Shown here piece by piece: positions 36,701-51,087 of a stretch of DNA of 64,000 nucleotides; position 1 is the first letter of the stretch, and each line of letters starts with the position of its first letter. Under the pieces are notes generated by a model. That model saw only the letters and a list, made by a program, of their open reading frames with translations, did not search any database and was not told the origin of the DNA. Source of the DNA: Actinia tenebrosa (Eukaryota > Cnidaria > Anthozoa > Actiniaria > Actiniidae); contig NW_022261527.1 in NCBI RefSeq assembly GCF_009602425.1, positions 78,813-142,812 of the forward strand. The letters run 5' to 3'. The translations under genes and the position numbers were made by a program.

Positions 36701-39700
36701 AAAAGATGAAAAAACTTTACTGACGTTTTGGACGCTAGTCCTTCGTTTACTCCGACGAAGGACTAGCGTCCGAAACGTCAGTAAAGTTTTTTCATCTTTT
36801 CACGGTGTATAATTTACCTTTTCATCATTACTGTTACTTTATTAGGAGGGATTTCAGAATATTTTGGAGTAGGTGATCATAAGTCTGAAATAGCTGACTG
36901 TGATCTGATACAAGGAACAGAAGGTATTTTATTGACGAGAAAACGTGGCTGGTGGTTAACTTCTAAGCAATTGCTGGAGCCCTGGCAGCTGCTAGCTTAT
37001 TCTGAAACCCCTGTAGTATTATTATTTGTTTTTGTTTGTTTGCTTGTTTCATTTGTTTGTTTGCTTATTTATCTATTATTATTAAATCAAACAATTATTA
37101 CCAGTATATTCATAACTCACCTTGTTTTTGTTTTGTTTGTTTGTTTGTTTACTTGTTTGCTTACTTGCTAGCCTGCTTATTGGTTCGTTGGTTCGTTTGT
37201 TTATTTATTTATTATTATTAGATCAAATAATTATCACCAGTATATTTATAACTGACCTTGATGATACTTGATTCAGGATCATATTTTTCTAAGAGCTCTT
37301 TTGCTGTTTTATAAGTTTCCTTTTCCATCACCTCTTCAAGCTTTCAGGAAAAAAAGACATTGTTGATTGAAAATGAGAAATAAAATTTACCCACCTACCA
37401 ACGCCTACTAACGCCTACTGTGTTACAATATAATATTATTATCATACATAAACATAATTACATAAACTTTGTTATCATGTTGGTAGGCCTTCTAGCATAC
37501 CACGAGTATAATAGGGGACAAATAGGTTATGAAATATTTAGGTAGCATTTTATTGTGAATTTAAAAAAAACAATAAATGGTCATAACCACACATGTATTG
37601 ATAATCCCTTTCACAGTTCCCTGCGCCATCTTGAAAGGTAGCCGTACCTCAAGGCTAGAATGGTGAGCTTGTAATGACAGAGACATGGAAAGTGAAGATG
37701 AAGGTGTTAAGATCGGTCTCTATTATTGCAAGCTCACCATCTGTCTCGCCTTGATGCAAAGGCAGGCTACCTTTCAAGATGTCTCAAGGAACTGTGAAAG
37801 GGACTATTACACTGTTAAGCTGTAGGATTAGGACTTACAGTCTGCTTCTTTTTTTCTTTTAGCTCCTCTAAAAGTTCAGCTGCAAAAGATAATTCAATTC
37901 TAGTTTATTTGACATTATAAGATCAAGGAACTAAGGTAATATGAATTCTTTGTATTTGAACTTACCATTCTTTGTCATTCTGCTGACAAATATATAGTGA
38001 AGTAATCTTTTTACACCATAAATACTGCCAGGAAAAAGCAATAAATATTAGATAAACATTAGATAAACCCAACTAATGTGTCCTTGAAGTCTTAATGAGA
38101 CTTGGTAGCTCAGTGGTTAGAGCATGGCACCAGAATTGCCAGGGCACGGGTTCAAATCTGGTTCAAGACTCAGAATTATATCTGAGTCTTTCAATTTGCA
38201 GCTGCATGCATAAGTTGCTTCATATACTGCGAAGATCAGCTCAATTTGATACATTACAACCGCAGTACAATTATATATTTCATATATATATTATCATACG
38301 CATAAACGTTAGTNATTTAATTTACAGTTAGTCAAAAAAGAAGTTTTTGTATAGTAATTACTGACTTCCAGCATGTACATGATATGACATGCTGTACATA
38401 ACAGTTAAATGGCTTCCCATTGTCTTCCAGCGATTTATTTCAACAACAATGCATAGTTACGGCATGATTATACAGCTATAATCTTTTTAGCCATTCCAAG
38501 TTTGAGGGAGTAGATAGGCCGAACAGTTTAGGGGACAGATTTCTAAAATGGTGTTTATTTTGTCCCCAAAGCACAGGTGGCGCAGCCGTGAGAATGCTCA
38601 CCTCCCACCAATGCGAGCCAGGTTTGAGTACTGCCGGGCTCGGTGTTATATGTAAGTTGAGTTGTTTGTTGGTTCTCTCCTGTGCTTCAAAGTTTTTCCT
38701 CTGGGTTCTCCAGTTTTTTTTCCTCCACAAAAATCAACTTCTAAATTCTAATTCAATCTAGGAAGGGCCTGGATGAAAATTTTTCTTGCAAAATTGTGTA
38801 ATTTTCAAACAGTCCCACAGTGCACTGCAATACCAACCCAGCCCAATTATTATTAGTTATTAATTACTATTATTATTATCATTATTATTATTATATTAGC
38901 ACAAGACTTGCCACACAACCATACATTTCTTTGTAATTTATAGTATTAACAAATAAAATTTTCTTTCAAAATATTGAGCATATTACTCTCAAATTTTCAA
39001 TAGTTACTAAATAAGACATTCTCTTTCGATCTCTGGAGTTGGTTTGCTTGTAGCAAATAAAGATCAGCCTATACAGGTAATACTATGTACTTACAGAAGA
39101 GGGAAGATAAGAAGGGGAATAATCCTCATTATTCTGTCTCTCCAGTTGGTTGGGAAATATTTGAAATAAAAGATTACTGCCAATAATATATATGACAAGA
39201 CTGAGTAAATCAGTAGCCTGCCAATGTACTTCTTGCGCATTTGCTCATTACGACGCTGACTGGATTCCAAGGCAACAATATCCTGCAAAATGTTTAAAGA
39301 TTTTTTATGGATTAAATTATGATGATTATGATTTATGACTAATATTATTAGTGCACTTTTCTATATGGATATAATCAAAGATGATTTACATTGTGTTGTG
39401 AATAAATATCAGATTGCTTTTTATGTAATACGAGCATGAGAAATGGTTAGTATGAGATGTAGGCACTGAGGGTGGTCAATGCCAGGGTTTCTTCATATCC
39501 TCAGTGGTTCTTTTACCTCCCCCAAGTTTAATGAATTACTAAAGCACATGTGAAAAATTAATGAGTGTCATTGACAAACTGATTTAAGAACTTCACCTGT
39601 GACCTGAATCTTGCCCCCATTCCCACCCTCTCCCTTCGCAATAGGGATTTTAAACATTTTCTGCGCAATCGCAAATGGCGTCAGCAACTGTACTTCATTT

Positions 39701-40946
39701 ACTAAATACAGAATAGTCCTGATTACCTACAGGTGAACATAGGACTGTGCATGCCCTGTTTGTTGATGCATGCCGTTTTCAAAATATTTTATATTTTGAA
39801 ATTGAAATATCTTAATATCTTAATATTTAAAAATACTAAAATGATTATTCACCTCAGGCTTAGTGATTATTTGTGAATATTACCTCTCAGCTCAAAGACT
39901 TGCTGCTCTGTAAATTTCACCAATAATCACTTCCTTTGGCATATATGAAGGATGACAAATCACAATATTAATACTCCATTTTACAGTTCCGTTCAGTGAC
40001 CACAAATGATAGTTCCAAGCTGAGGTTGGAGTTGCTGTGCATGATAAAAAGTATAGTTTTGCTATGCCTTCACTTGGAACTATTATTTGTGGTCACTGAA
40101 TGGAGCTGCTAAAAGGAGTATTTATACGAAGTGCCCATCTAAGTTGAATTAATTAGAAAATAACAAATTCCTGTAACAAAGATTACCACATTTACATGCA
40201 TAAACAGTTAAAAGTTCAAAGATTGGAATGTGGCAATATCTGGGCAATGTCCAGTACAAGCAAACAGGACGTGAACTAGCGTATTGCTCAATTCATTACA
40301 AAAATAAAATACACAATAGAGCAAAATTTTCAAAACAAATCAGTAAAATTGTTCCCTTTAGACAAAAGTGGCATAAATTAATAATTCCTGTAGCTTTGGT
40401 ATGGTCGAAATCATGATAATTTATCGTAAACATGATAACAATCTAACGAATTGAAAATTCAATATGAGAATGTACAAGCTTTATAAAAAGAGACTTTGGA
40501 TAAACAGTGATAAATAGAAGGGTCCAAATATGTAAAAAATACTTCATAATTTAATATATAAAAATATGAAACTGAATATCTTAATTATACAAGAACTGTA
40601 CTCTTTATATCTAGTTTTTATTTGTTCTTACCCAAAAACACCTGATAGATTCATCGATAGTAAAAGTCAAGATTTCAACACATAAATAAATGAATGATTG
40701 CTGAAATACCTTTTGTAAAGCCTCTAGAATTTCACCTGACGTCTCTCTTTTCTGTAAAGTGAAGAAAATATATTAAAATAAATATAAAAGGCGTAAAGGT
40801 TTGTGAGATAAAATATAGTTTGATTAGCTGCCAAGTTCAACTTTACAACGCAAATTTGCAACTGAAAAAATATAAAATCTATACGATCTGATATTCTTTG
40901 AGAAAAATAAAGTTCTTACCCTCCATCTTGAAAAAAACAGCCCCAT
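30797..40946 (-). CDS. LNPK: lunapark, ER three-way-junction protein
   Basis: Lunapark sits in the ER membrane and stabilises three-way tubule junctions. Twelve exons join in phase: 40920-40946, 40710-40751, 39095-39282, 37966-38024, 37839-37879, 37257-37340, 35959-36025, 34899-35102, 34541-34635, 32856-32964, 31454-31651 and 30797-30867. The product is 394 residues (human 428). It starts MGLFFSRWR (human MGGLFSRWR), has two membrane segments at about 43-63 and 76-98, then a coiled coil ending LEEVMEKETYKTAKELL. A Ser/Pro-rich linker follows, then the signature LPRER...VVEYLVGDGPSNRYALIC. The Cys4 zinc finger is C287-x2-C290 and C309-x2-C312 (FRCCYCFHLNPPRKQRP). The C-terminus is acidic. The exon 9 acceptor (TTAATTAAG) is weak but the phase fits. 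Introns carry many repeats. Confidence 0.96.
30975..31165 (+). mobile_element. tRNA-derived SINE copy
   Basis: It shares with 38575-38775 and 46845-47015 the order: a tRNA-like head, then GTTGTATGTGAGT.., TTGTTTGTTGATTCTCTCC, GTGCTTTGAGGGTTTTTC and a tail AAAAATCAACTTCTAAATT. The head is degenerate here. It lies in the last LNPK intron, in the sense opposite to the gene. Confidence 0.6.
31850..32165. repeat. 22-bp minisatellite, first block
   Basis: A tandem array of a 22-bp unit, ACACCCTACTGACAACCTAC with small variants (CACCATACTG, AATCCAACAA). It lies in the LNPK intron between exons 10 and 11. The same unit, more diverged, resumes at 32440-32810 after an interruption. Confidence 0.85.
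32166..32439. other. non-repeat insertion splitting the minisatellite
   Basis: This segment lacks the 22-bp unit. It contains an inverted pair, TCAATAAGAGGACAGACA at left and TGTCTGTCCTCTTATTGA at right (about 32224 and 32360-32377), so it looks like a short foldback element inserted into the array. It contains one unresolved base. Confidence 0.5.
32440..32810. repeat. 22-bp minisatellite, second block
   Basis: More degenerate copies of the CTACTGACAACCTACCAACA unit, with deletions and substitutions, in the same LNPK intron. Confidence 0.75.
33166..33498. mobile_element. MITE with about 40-bp TIRs
   Basis: CATAGTTAATAGAGGGGAAT and the following GGTTATGAAACCTATTGTT are repeated inverted at the right end (AACAATAGGTTTCATAACC ... 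CTATTAACTATG). The length is about 333 bp. It lies in the LNPK intron between exons 9 and 10. Confidence 0.65.
33670..34370. repeat. composite dispersed repeat, copy 1
   Basis: The left part (CTCTATAATCCCATATAAGC and the following 90 bp) and the right part (CTGCAATAGGACTAC ... ACTCAGCCTATCGGC) recur in the same order at 63286-64000. The right part contains an inverted repeat (GGACTACATGTTTGTCCAAT and its reverse, 34199-34360). The middle sequences differ between copies. Confidence 0.6.
35755..35925. repeat. inverted-repeat fragment GGGCCCTGTTGTACGAAAGG
   Basis: GGATAGCACTATCCAAAAGA and a later TATCCACTGGATAAGATTTATC show partial inverted symmetry. It is probably a degraded short transposon in an LNPK intron. 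Boundaries are uncertain. Confidence 0.35.
36666..36835. repeat. near-perfect 170-bp hairpin
   Basis: The two arms of about 81 bp are inverted copies with one visible mismatch (TTTTGGACG against CGTCCGAAA), around an 8-base loop. They run from AACAGTAATGATGAAAAGG to CCTTTTCATCATTACTGTT. It lies in an LNPK intron. It could be a foldback MITE, and near identity of the arms suggests recent origin or repair between them. Confidence 0.8.
37022..37205. repeat. TTTG/CTTG low complexity with duplicated splice-donor segment
   Basis: Two TTTGTTTGCTTG-like tracts alternate with two copies of a segment TATTATTATTA..ATCAAA..CCAGTATATT..ATAACT..ACCTTG. The copies are offset by 136 bp. The lower-strand donor of LNPK exon 6 ends the copy at 37250-37260, and its counterpart lies at 37114-37124. 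Confidence 0.6.
37606..37802. mobile_element. MITE, TIR CCCTTTCACAGTTCC
   Basis: CCCTTTCACAGTTCC ... CATCTTGAAAGGTAGCC and its inverted copy enclose about 197 bp. Inner parts (GGTGAGCTTG and CAAGCTCACC) are inverted too. It lies between LNPK exons 5 and 6. No clear target duplication. Confidence 0.6.
38098..38170 (+). pseudogene. degenerate tRNA-like sequence
   Basis: TAGCTCAGTGGTTAGAGCA fits a tRNA D-arm/A box and GGGTTCAAATCTGG fits a T-arm/B box. A 5-bp anticodon stem TGGCA/TGCCA can form, but position 33 of the loop is C rather than T and the T-stem pairs poorly. This is more likely a tRNA pseudogene or SINE head than a working tRNA. Confidence 0.4.
38575..38775 (+). mobile_element. tRNA-derived SINE copy (best preserved)
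   Basis: The head has an A-box-like TGGCGCAGCCGTGAGAATGC and a B-box-like GGTTTGAGTACTGCC, followed by the family body (GTTGTTTGTTGGTTCTCTCC, TTTTTCCTCTGGGTTCTCC) and tail. Copies at 30975-31165 and 46845-47015 share the body. It lies in the LNPK intron between exons 3 and 4. Confidence 0.7.
39971..40121. mobile_element. foldback MITE, TIR ATACTCCATTTTACAGTTCC
   Basis: ATACTCCATTTTACAGTTCC plus GTTCAGTGACCACAAAT is repeated inverted at the right (ATTTGTGGTCACTGAATGGA ... GGAGTAT). A second copy lies at 41432-41590. This copy is in an LNPK intron and the other just upstream of LNPK. Confidence 0.65.
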
Positions 40947-41025
40947 TTGAACAGTTTATAGGGTCAAAAACTGTAGAATAAAAAAAGCTGTCTCATTTCC
41001 TACTTCAACTTTTGGTCTGTCTATG

Positions 41026-41079
41026 AATAGGCGACTTGCACTAAGAAATCACGTGATTTCTTAGTGCAAGTCGCCTATT
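41026..41079. repeat. perfect 54-bp palindrome upstream of LNPK
   Basis: AATAGGCGACTTGCACTAAG runs into a central AATCACGTGATT and then its exact reverse complement, with no mismatch or loop. The centre is a CACGTG E-box. It starts about 80 bp upstream of the LNPK ATG, so within the likely promoter or 5' UTR. It could be the remnant of a foldback MITE. Confidence 0.85.
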
Positions 41080-41431
41080 TATAGCAGGCGCCAAAGTACA
41101 CCTTTTAGGCATGCGCACTAGATTACGGGAAAAATCATACTGGATTAAAGGGAAGGTGGATTCTACGGATTGCCTAAGTTAATCAAAACTTTAAATGATT
41201 GTTATAGTTTTGCTAAATTTCTTTACGTATGCTTCCAATGCAATATGAAAACTGCTGGAATATTGAAATAGTAGGACCAAAGTCAGAAAATGGGCTCTAC
41301 CAAATAAAAGGCAACATTTCACAAGCAACAGCAGATTTTGTAAAGACAATCAAACATCAATCAACATGTCATCACAATGGAACATGACAGCACACCTTTA
41401 AAAGCTGTTCTGCAGTTGAATCATTGATATC

Positions 41432-41590
41432 AATGCTCCATTTTACAGTTCCGTTCATCGAACACAAATAATAGTTCCAAGTGGAGTTGCCAATCATGAT
41501 AAATAGTATAGTTTTTGTATGTGCAGAAACTCTAACCTCAACTTGAACTATTATTCATGGTCACTGAATGTAACTGTAAAATGGAACATT
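41432..41590. mobile_element. second copy of the 39971-40121 foldback MITE
   Basis: AATGCTCCATTTTACAGTTC at left and GTAACTGTAAAATGGAACATT at right, with inner inverted segments (AATAATAGTTCCAAG and TTGAACTATTATT), match the copy at 39971-40121. Confidence 0.65.
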
Positions 41591-43242
41591 GGATACCATC
41601 AAGCTAAATTGGATACAATTATATATAATTCTATGAAAATTGTCAAAACATTTCTATCTGATGGTAACATGAGCTATGTGCTTATTGCTCATAAGCTTTT
41701 GCAGTATTCTTTCCAAAAACAAGAATCTGCAAAGGCTTACGGATGCAAATTATCCATACGTTTATTCTTGGAGTCGTAGAAGCTTGCCTCCCATCACTCT
41801 TTAATATTATTTTTTCATAAGATAATGATAATAATAATAATAGCAAAGTCAGGCCTTTGATATAAAATATTTAAGCTTTATTTTGTTATAATTGTTTTTG
41901 TTGCTAATTAAAAGTGCTTTTAACTGTTATGCCTGCAAAAATATATGTTCTTATTTACAATTATTCATACAATTACTAGGGCCCTACCTTGTGAATGTTC
42001 AAGCAATAGTTCATTAAAAAATTATGTTTTATCCTCCCATATTCAAACACTGTCTCCTCTGCAGACAACACATGGTTCCGACTCCCCTAAGTTATCGTTG
42101 CTATTCCCCACAAGCTAAACAAATTAGCTAAATTATTTCAGAACTTAACTCATGGAAAATATATTATGAAGTGTTTAATTGTTTGCTGTCCTGTGAAAAG
42201 AAAATTGCAGTGCTCTTTATAACATACTGTGTAGCTGTTGCTTGAGGGCTAAGATTTTAATTTCACTGGGAAAACTGCTGCAATGATATTGGTTTGTTAT
42301 TGTTCGAGTTGGAATTTAGAACTCTTGCTTTACCCTTTTTGGGAGTCCTGTGTTGTTAACATCAAAGGGACTGTAAGCCAGAAACCTGATTACAGTTTGC
42401 CTGCAGAGGAGACTGAGAGGAGGGCTGAAAATAAGTACTGATTGTCAGTCAGGTTTCTTAGCCAACTTTGAGTTGAGTGGGATAGAGGATGTGTTTCGTG
42501 AAATGCCTTTCCTAACTATTAATATTTCTTGGAGAAAATCAAAGCAAAGTTTGTCACATCTTATGCTTATTGAGATCACTTCCAAACCAGTGTGTTTACA
42601 TGCATAGAATCATACGATTTTGCAATCATGGCTAAATAGGGTTTCAGTGCATGTCAATCAAGGTGTTTCCATGACACTGTCAGAAAACATGAAGCTTTCA
42701 AGTGCACATGCCTATGGAATTTACGGAAATGAGATTGACATTCACCTCAGTCTACATAGCAGCTCTCTAGCCCAAACCTAATTTGCTGCCATGACTAATC
42801 TATTAAGAACGACTGCAATAATTTGAATATTTAAGACTGGGTCACTGCATTTCATTGTCGTACCTGTTTCAATCCTTACCCCCCTCTCCCATAAGTCTTC
42901 CTGATGTCCTCATCCAGGGAACTCAAAAAGACTTCACATACAGCAGTGTGCCTGAACCATGGCATTTTGTACAAAATTATGTAAATTGATAAAGCTGATA
43001 GAAAAATAAGAAATTTTACAATTAAATATCCCAATTCTGAGTTCTCCTTACTCATGTAACATATACTAAACCACCCATAACTCAGGATACAGAATATGTA
43101 CAGATACATATACAAGTGCCTTTTTTGACTTGAGAATATTTGGAGGCAGAGGATGAGAAATCAACTCAAAATTGGAGTAATAAGAATCAGTAATGCTTTT
43201 TCAAGTACCAAATGACTGGGGTATTGCCAGTTAAGCTAGTTA

Positions 43243-43573
43243 CAGTGCAACTACTATAACCAGGGTCACTTAGACAGTGAGAACCAATCAAATTGTAGAA
43301 TTAAAACAATACAATCCCACTTAGGGCATATAGAGGAGCCAATCAGAAAGCAGCAGAAAACAATAGCCTTTCAACATTTTAATTCCACGAGAATATGACG
43401 ATGGATATCTAGTTGTCTACATGTAACATCAGGGTCAAATTACAATTCTCATGCACTCTAGGTTTCTGATTGGCTCCACTACCAAAAGTTATAATGTATT
43501 GTTTTCATTCTACATTTTAATTGGTTCTCTTGCCTAACTGGTCTAAGTGGCCCCAGTTACAGTAGTTGCACTG
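43243..43573. mobile_element. MITE, TIR CAGTGCAACTACT
   Basis: CAGTGCAACTACT and AGTAGTTGCACTG are the ends, flanked by TA (43241-43242 and 43574-43575). Further inverted blocks continue inward (GAACCAATCAAATTGTAGAA; GGAGCCAATCAGAAA). It is about 331 bp, 90 bp downstream of the ABI stop codon. Confidence 0.7.
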
Positions 43574-43665
43574 TAAAATAATGTGATAGACAGTGAAAAT
43601 TATTCAGAGAGAGAAAAAACAAACAATACTAATAGTTGATTAAAAAAATATTTCTAGGCACCATA

Positions 43666-47929
<4,264 letters not shown>

Positions 47930-47932
47930 CTT

Positions 47933-48511
47933 GGACGGAACGCGCCGACTGCATAGCTTTGTGGGTAAATATTGGGTGGATCACAAAAAACCGAAAAATA
48001 TTCGGAGAGCATTCGGGATTACGTCGGCTCCTTATATCATCTGCAAATAAGCTGCAAATAATATAAACTACTATTTTATGCTAGATGTAGAATTTTTAAA
48101 GCTAGGCAGGTAATTTCAAACTCCATAAAAGCATATATTCATTAAAAATAAAGACAGGGTAGAATGTCGAGGGGAGGGGTGGGGAGGGTGGGGAGGGGTA
48201 TACAGAAGATGACCATTCACGTATTTTTTATTTTCTACAGCAGCTTCAAATAGTTTTATCTCACTACATTTTTCTTGTCAATAGCACAGATTCGTCAAAT
48301 TACAAATATGAATGTTCGCAGCTAGCTGTAATTTATTTAATATTTAGTCAATAACTTACTCATTCATATATTGATTCATTCATACGCTTACTCTCTGTAA
48401 TTCACTTATTTATTCATTCATTCATACATTCATTCACCTATTCATTCATTTATTCACCCATCCGTTCGTTCATTCACTCATTTGTTCGTTCGTTCGTTCG
48501 TTCATTACGCT
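47933..48511. other. short intergenic region ABI to SLC35G
   Basis: About 580 bp, holding the ABI promoter at its lower end and the 3' flank of the transporter gene at its upper. The second half (about 48336-48500) is an ATTC-type simple repeat that includes an AATAAA on the minus strand near 48407, a candidate polyadenylation signal for the transporter. Confidence 0.5.
48336..48500. repeat. (ATTC)n-like simple repeat
   Basis: Irregular tetramers CATTCATT, TTATTCATTC and GTTCGTTC over about 165 bp, ending just below the transporter stop codon. Confidence 0.8.
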
Positions 48512-51087
48512 TCAAAGTTCCACTCGCTCTCTTGCTCTCCACATCTTGGTGATCACAACACTCGTGGTTGCAATACAGACGATCAGCCCTCCAATCACAG
48601 TCAAAGGATGCGGTTGCTCTTCAAAAAACACCACGTCGAAAACAAAGGCGAAGAGAATATCGACGTTGCGCATCAGAGCTGCTGGAGCTGCGTTTTCCAG
48701 TTGAAGGCCACGGTTAAGAGACAGGCTACCCAACACTCCGAAAATAGCTAAAAAAAGGAAAAAATCGCATTGGCTAATATTGCTATAATCATTAAGTAAA
48801 ACAAAATAGATAATGTGCGCAGCTTTCCAACAGTGGCCGCCATGTTTGTTAACATATATCAAAAACAACAAATATGCAACAAACAAAATAACAATTTAGA
48901 CCAAATCATTTGCTCGAGTGAGCCAACCGAGTGCATCCAAAAACTGACGCGTTGATTGAAAGAGCTTACATAAAAAAGGTCAACTAGTTCCCTGACGACC
49001 TGTGCGCCTTTTCCCCTCCCCCCGATTGCCTCAGATCGGTGCATGTATAAATTGTTAATATATACTGACCTACTGAGAGCATGTACCATCTCGCCTTGCC
49101 GCAGTCAGGGATGACAGGATTCTGGAAGATGAACATAGAGATACCAGAGAGAAGAGCACTACACCAACCAAAGTAGAACACATTGGTGTAAAAGCTGATG
49201 GACTTGTCCAAGCTGCGAACCATGATGAACGTTGCTGATTGGATGATTGCACCCAACGAGGCCACTACGTAGCCAATAAGACGATGCGTTTCTGTCATGT
49301 GACTTCTTGAATCTATGATAAATACGAAGAGTGATGAGGAATTTCAAAATTGGGCGTAGTGTTATATATCCAGAATTAATTTTCTATGGGGATACATTCT
49401 CCTAAAACACATGTTTGTAACATATAGAATATCAGGGGGAAGGAGGATCGAGGTTCACCAGTAGCCTAGTAACCCTGGTCCAGTAATTGTCTTTATGTCA
49501 ATACTTCAAAAGCCTCGTAGTACGACATATGGCCGTGTTTGATGTGTACCGCGGACATCATGGACCGCAACGGCTCAATCTGCTTACTTTTGATTTCTTC
49601 TCCCTGTATTAGTGAGTTTATTATCGACTAACTACTACTAACATATACGACTGGTTAACCGGGTTGAATTTAAAGATTGTCACATCTCGGTTAGTTTGTT
49701 CAAAAGTATAGATCGTTTCGAATTTTTTTCGCTAGTTAAAAGCTCAAACAGCCCTCTCAGCAGGGGCGGATCCAGGGGGTGCAGGGGGTAGGCAAGGCCG
49801 GATCCAGGGGGAGGGTCGGGGGTCGCGACCCCCCTGTCATTCCTGAGGTCAAATGGGCTTCCTGTGGTAAAAATGCGACTGGGATTCCTTTGCCCACAAA
49901 ATTTACCCCTGAGACCCCCCCCCCCCTTCAAAAAACCCTGGATCCGCCCTTAGTAGGGGAGGGATGTAGCTACCTCTTCAGGGCATTGTTTATGTTTCTT
50001 GAAGTGGAGAGTAGGAAGCATATTTTTTACAAGATCTATAGTGACGTAATTCGAAAAATTCAGTCAAGCCCCACCTTATATTTTCAGCTTGGTTACTTTT
50101 AGATAATACTACTGACACTCTTGTTCTAACTGATCCTGATCTTCACTCCCAAGTGGATTGTAAAAGAATGTAGAGGATATTACATGGCCGAGAGCAGATA
50201 GATGAATTTTATCTTCGAGTGTTGATGTTATATCGTGCAAGTGAGCCCAGCGAACGAGTAAGATATTCTCAACACAAGAAGATAAAATTTCTAAAAATTC
50301 TTACCAATGGTGTTATTTCAAATATGTAGATAGTATGTATATCCTCGATAATTATGGTATAAATATTAATCATATATATATATAAGTTTTACCGTGACTT
50401 ACTAGAACTTCCAAAGATGAAGGTAGGCCGAGTAATAAGTATAATCCCAACCAAGCATAAGAAACTGGACGCGGCATCCGTTTTGCGCCATGACTCCTTG
50501 AGTATAAAATACGCGAGTAAGCCCGTGAATACTGGTGTTGTGGAGATAAAAACCGTGGCATCTCCCAGAGGTAGAAGGGTAAAGGCGCCATAGACGGAGG
50601 AGATTGACAAGAAGTTGAACGCACCAAAAAGAGTGAGAAAAATGCGCTGTTTTTTCTCGCCGATTACATTCGCACCGGCATATATTGCGGGAGGAAGGAC
50701 GAAGATGGTTTGAAGGAATAGACGAACGAAAATGATCTCGAAAGCTGGTATGGTGGTGTTGGAAAGCTTGACGAAAAGCGAAGCGAGAGCAAAGAAAATC
50801 CCCGAGAGAGTAGTCAGAGCTAAACCAGCATTAGATTTGCACAAAAGGTTTAATTTACGCCAACATGACGGCCTTTTTTCTTGTTCATCGTGTGGTCTCG
50901 AGAGGCTAAGAATCTCGCCGAACGAAGAGAAAGCGCGGAAACTGTCGCTTTCGCGGTCGTACGAGGCGACATCCTGTTCGTTGATGCTACGCAATTGGCT
51001 ACTTCTTCTTTTGGAAGACAGAAGTGGAGTGGATGATAAGTCAGTACTGCCCCTCCGCCAGTATGTCGCCGAGAATGGAGAACACAT
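48512..51087 (-). CDS. SLC35G1: SLC35G-type EamA/DMT-family membrane transporter
   Basis: A member of the drug/metabolite transporter superfamily, closest to SLC35G1 (TMEM20, a reported STIM1 partner). Its substrate is not established. Exons 50403-51087, 49070-49312 and 48512-48747 join in phase and give 387 residues from the ATG at 51087. An in-frame ATG at 51165 would add 26 residues. A Ser/Arg-rich cytosolic N-terminus is followed by about ten hydrophobic segments. Family-like stretches include SGIFFALASLFVKLS, LPLGDATVFISTTPVFTGLL, GIILITRPTFIFGS in the first EamA half and QLENAAPAALMRNVDILFAF in the second. The C-terminus is short and basic. The assignment to G1 rather than another SLC35G member is by overall pattern only. 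Confidence 0.9.
49761..49951. mobile_element. nested GGCGGATCCAGG-type elements
   Basis: CAGGGGCGGATCCAGGGGGT opens the element and GGATCCGCCC closes it. A second GGCCGGATCCAGGGGGAGG start lies inside at about 49796, so one copy seems inserted in another. It is in intron 1 of the transporter gene. Confidence 0.55.

Larger units (their letters stand above)
40947..43665. other. LNPK upstream region and ABI 3' flank
   Basis: It contains a perfect palindrome (41026-41079) close to the LNPK start, foldback elements at 41432-41590 and 43243-43573, and otherwise AT-rich DNA. An exon-like frame near 42879-42961 (minus) is discussed under rejected items. The ABI 3' UTR presumably fills the upper end. 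Confidence 0.5.

Noticed and set aside
38098-38170. Working tRNA gene
   Set aside because: The anticodon loop lacks T at position 33 and the T-stem does not pair well, so I call it a tRNA-like relic.
42879-42961. Exon-like minus-strand frame (MPWFRHTAVCEV ... YGRG) ending at a GTAAGG donor
   Set aside because: It lies between the ABI stop and the LNPK start, fits neither protein, and has no recognisable homology. It could be an unrecognised alternative LNPK first exon, but nothing supports that beyond the donor.
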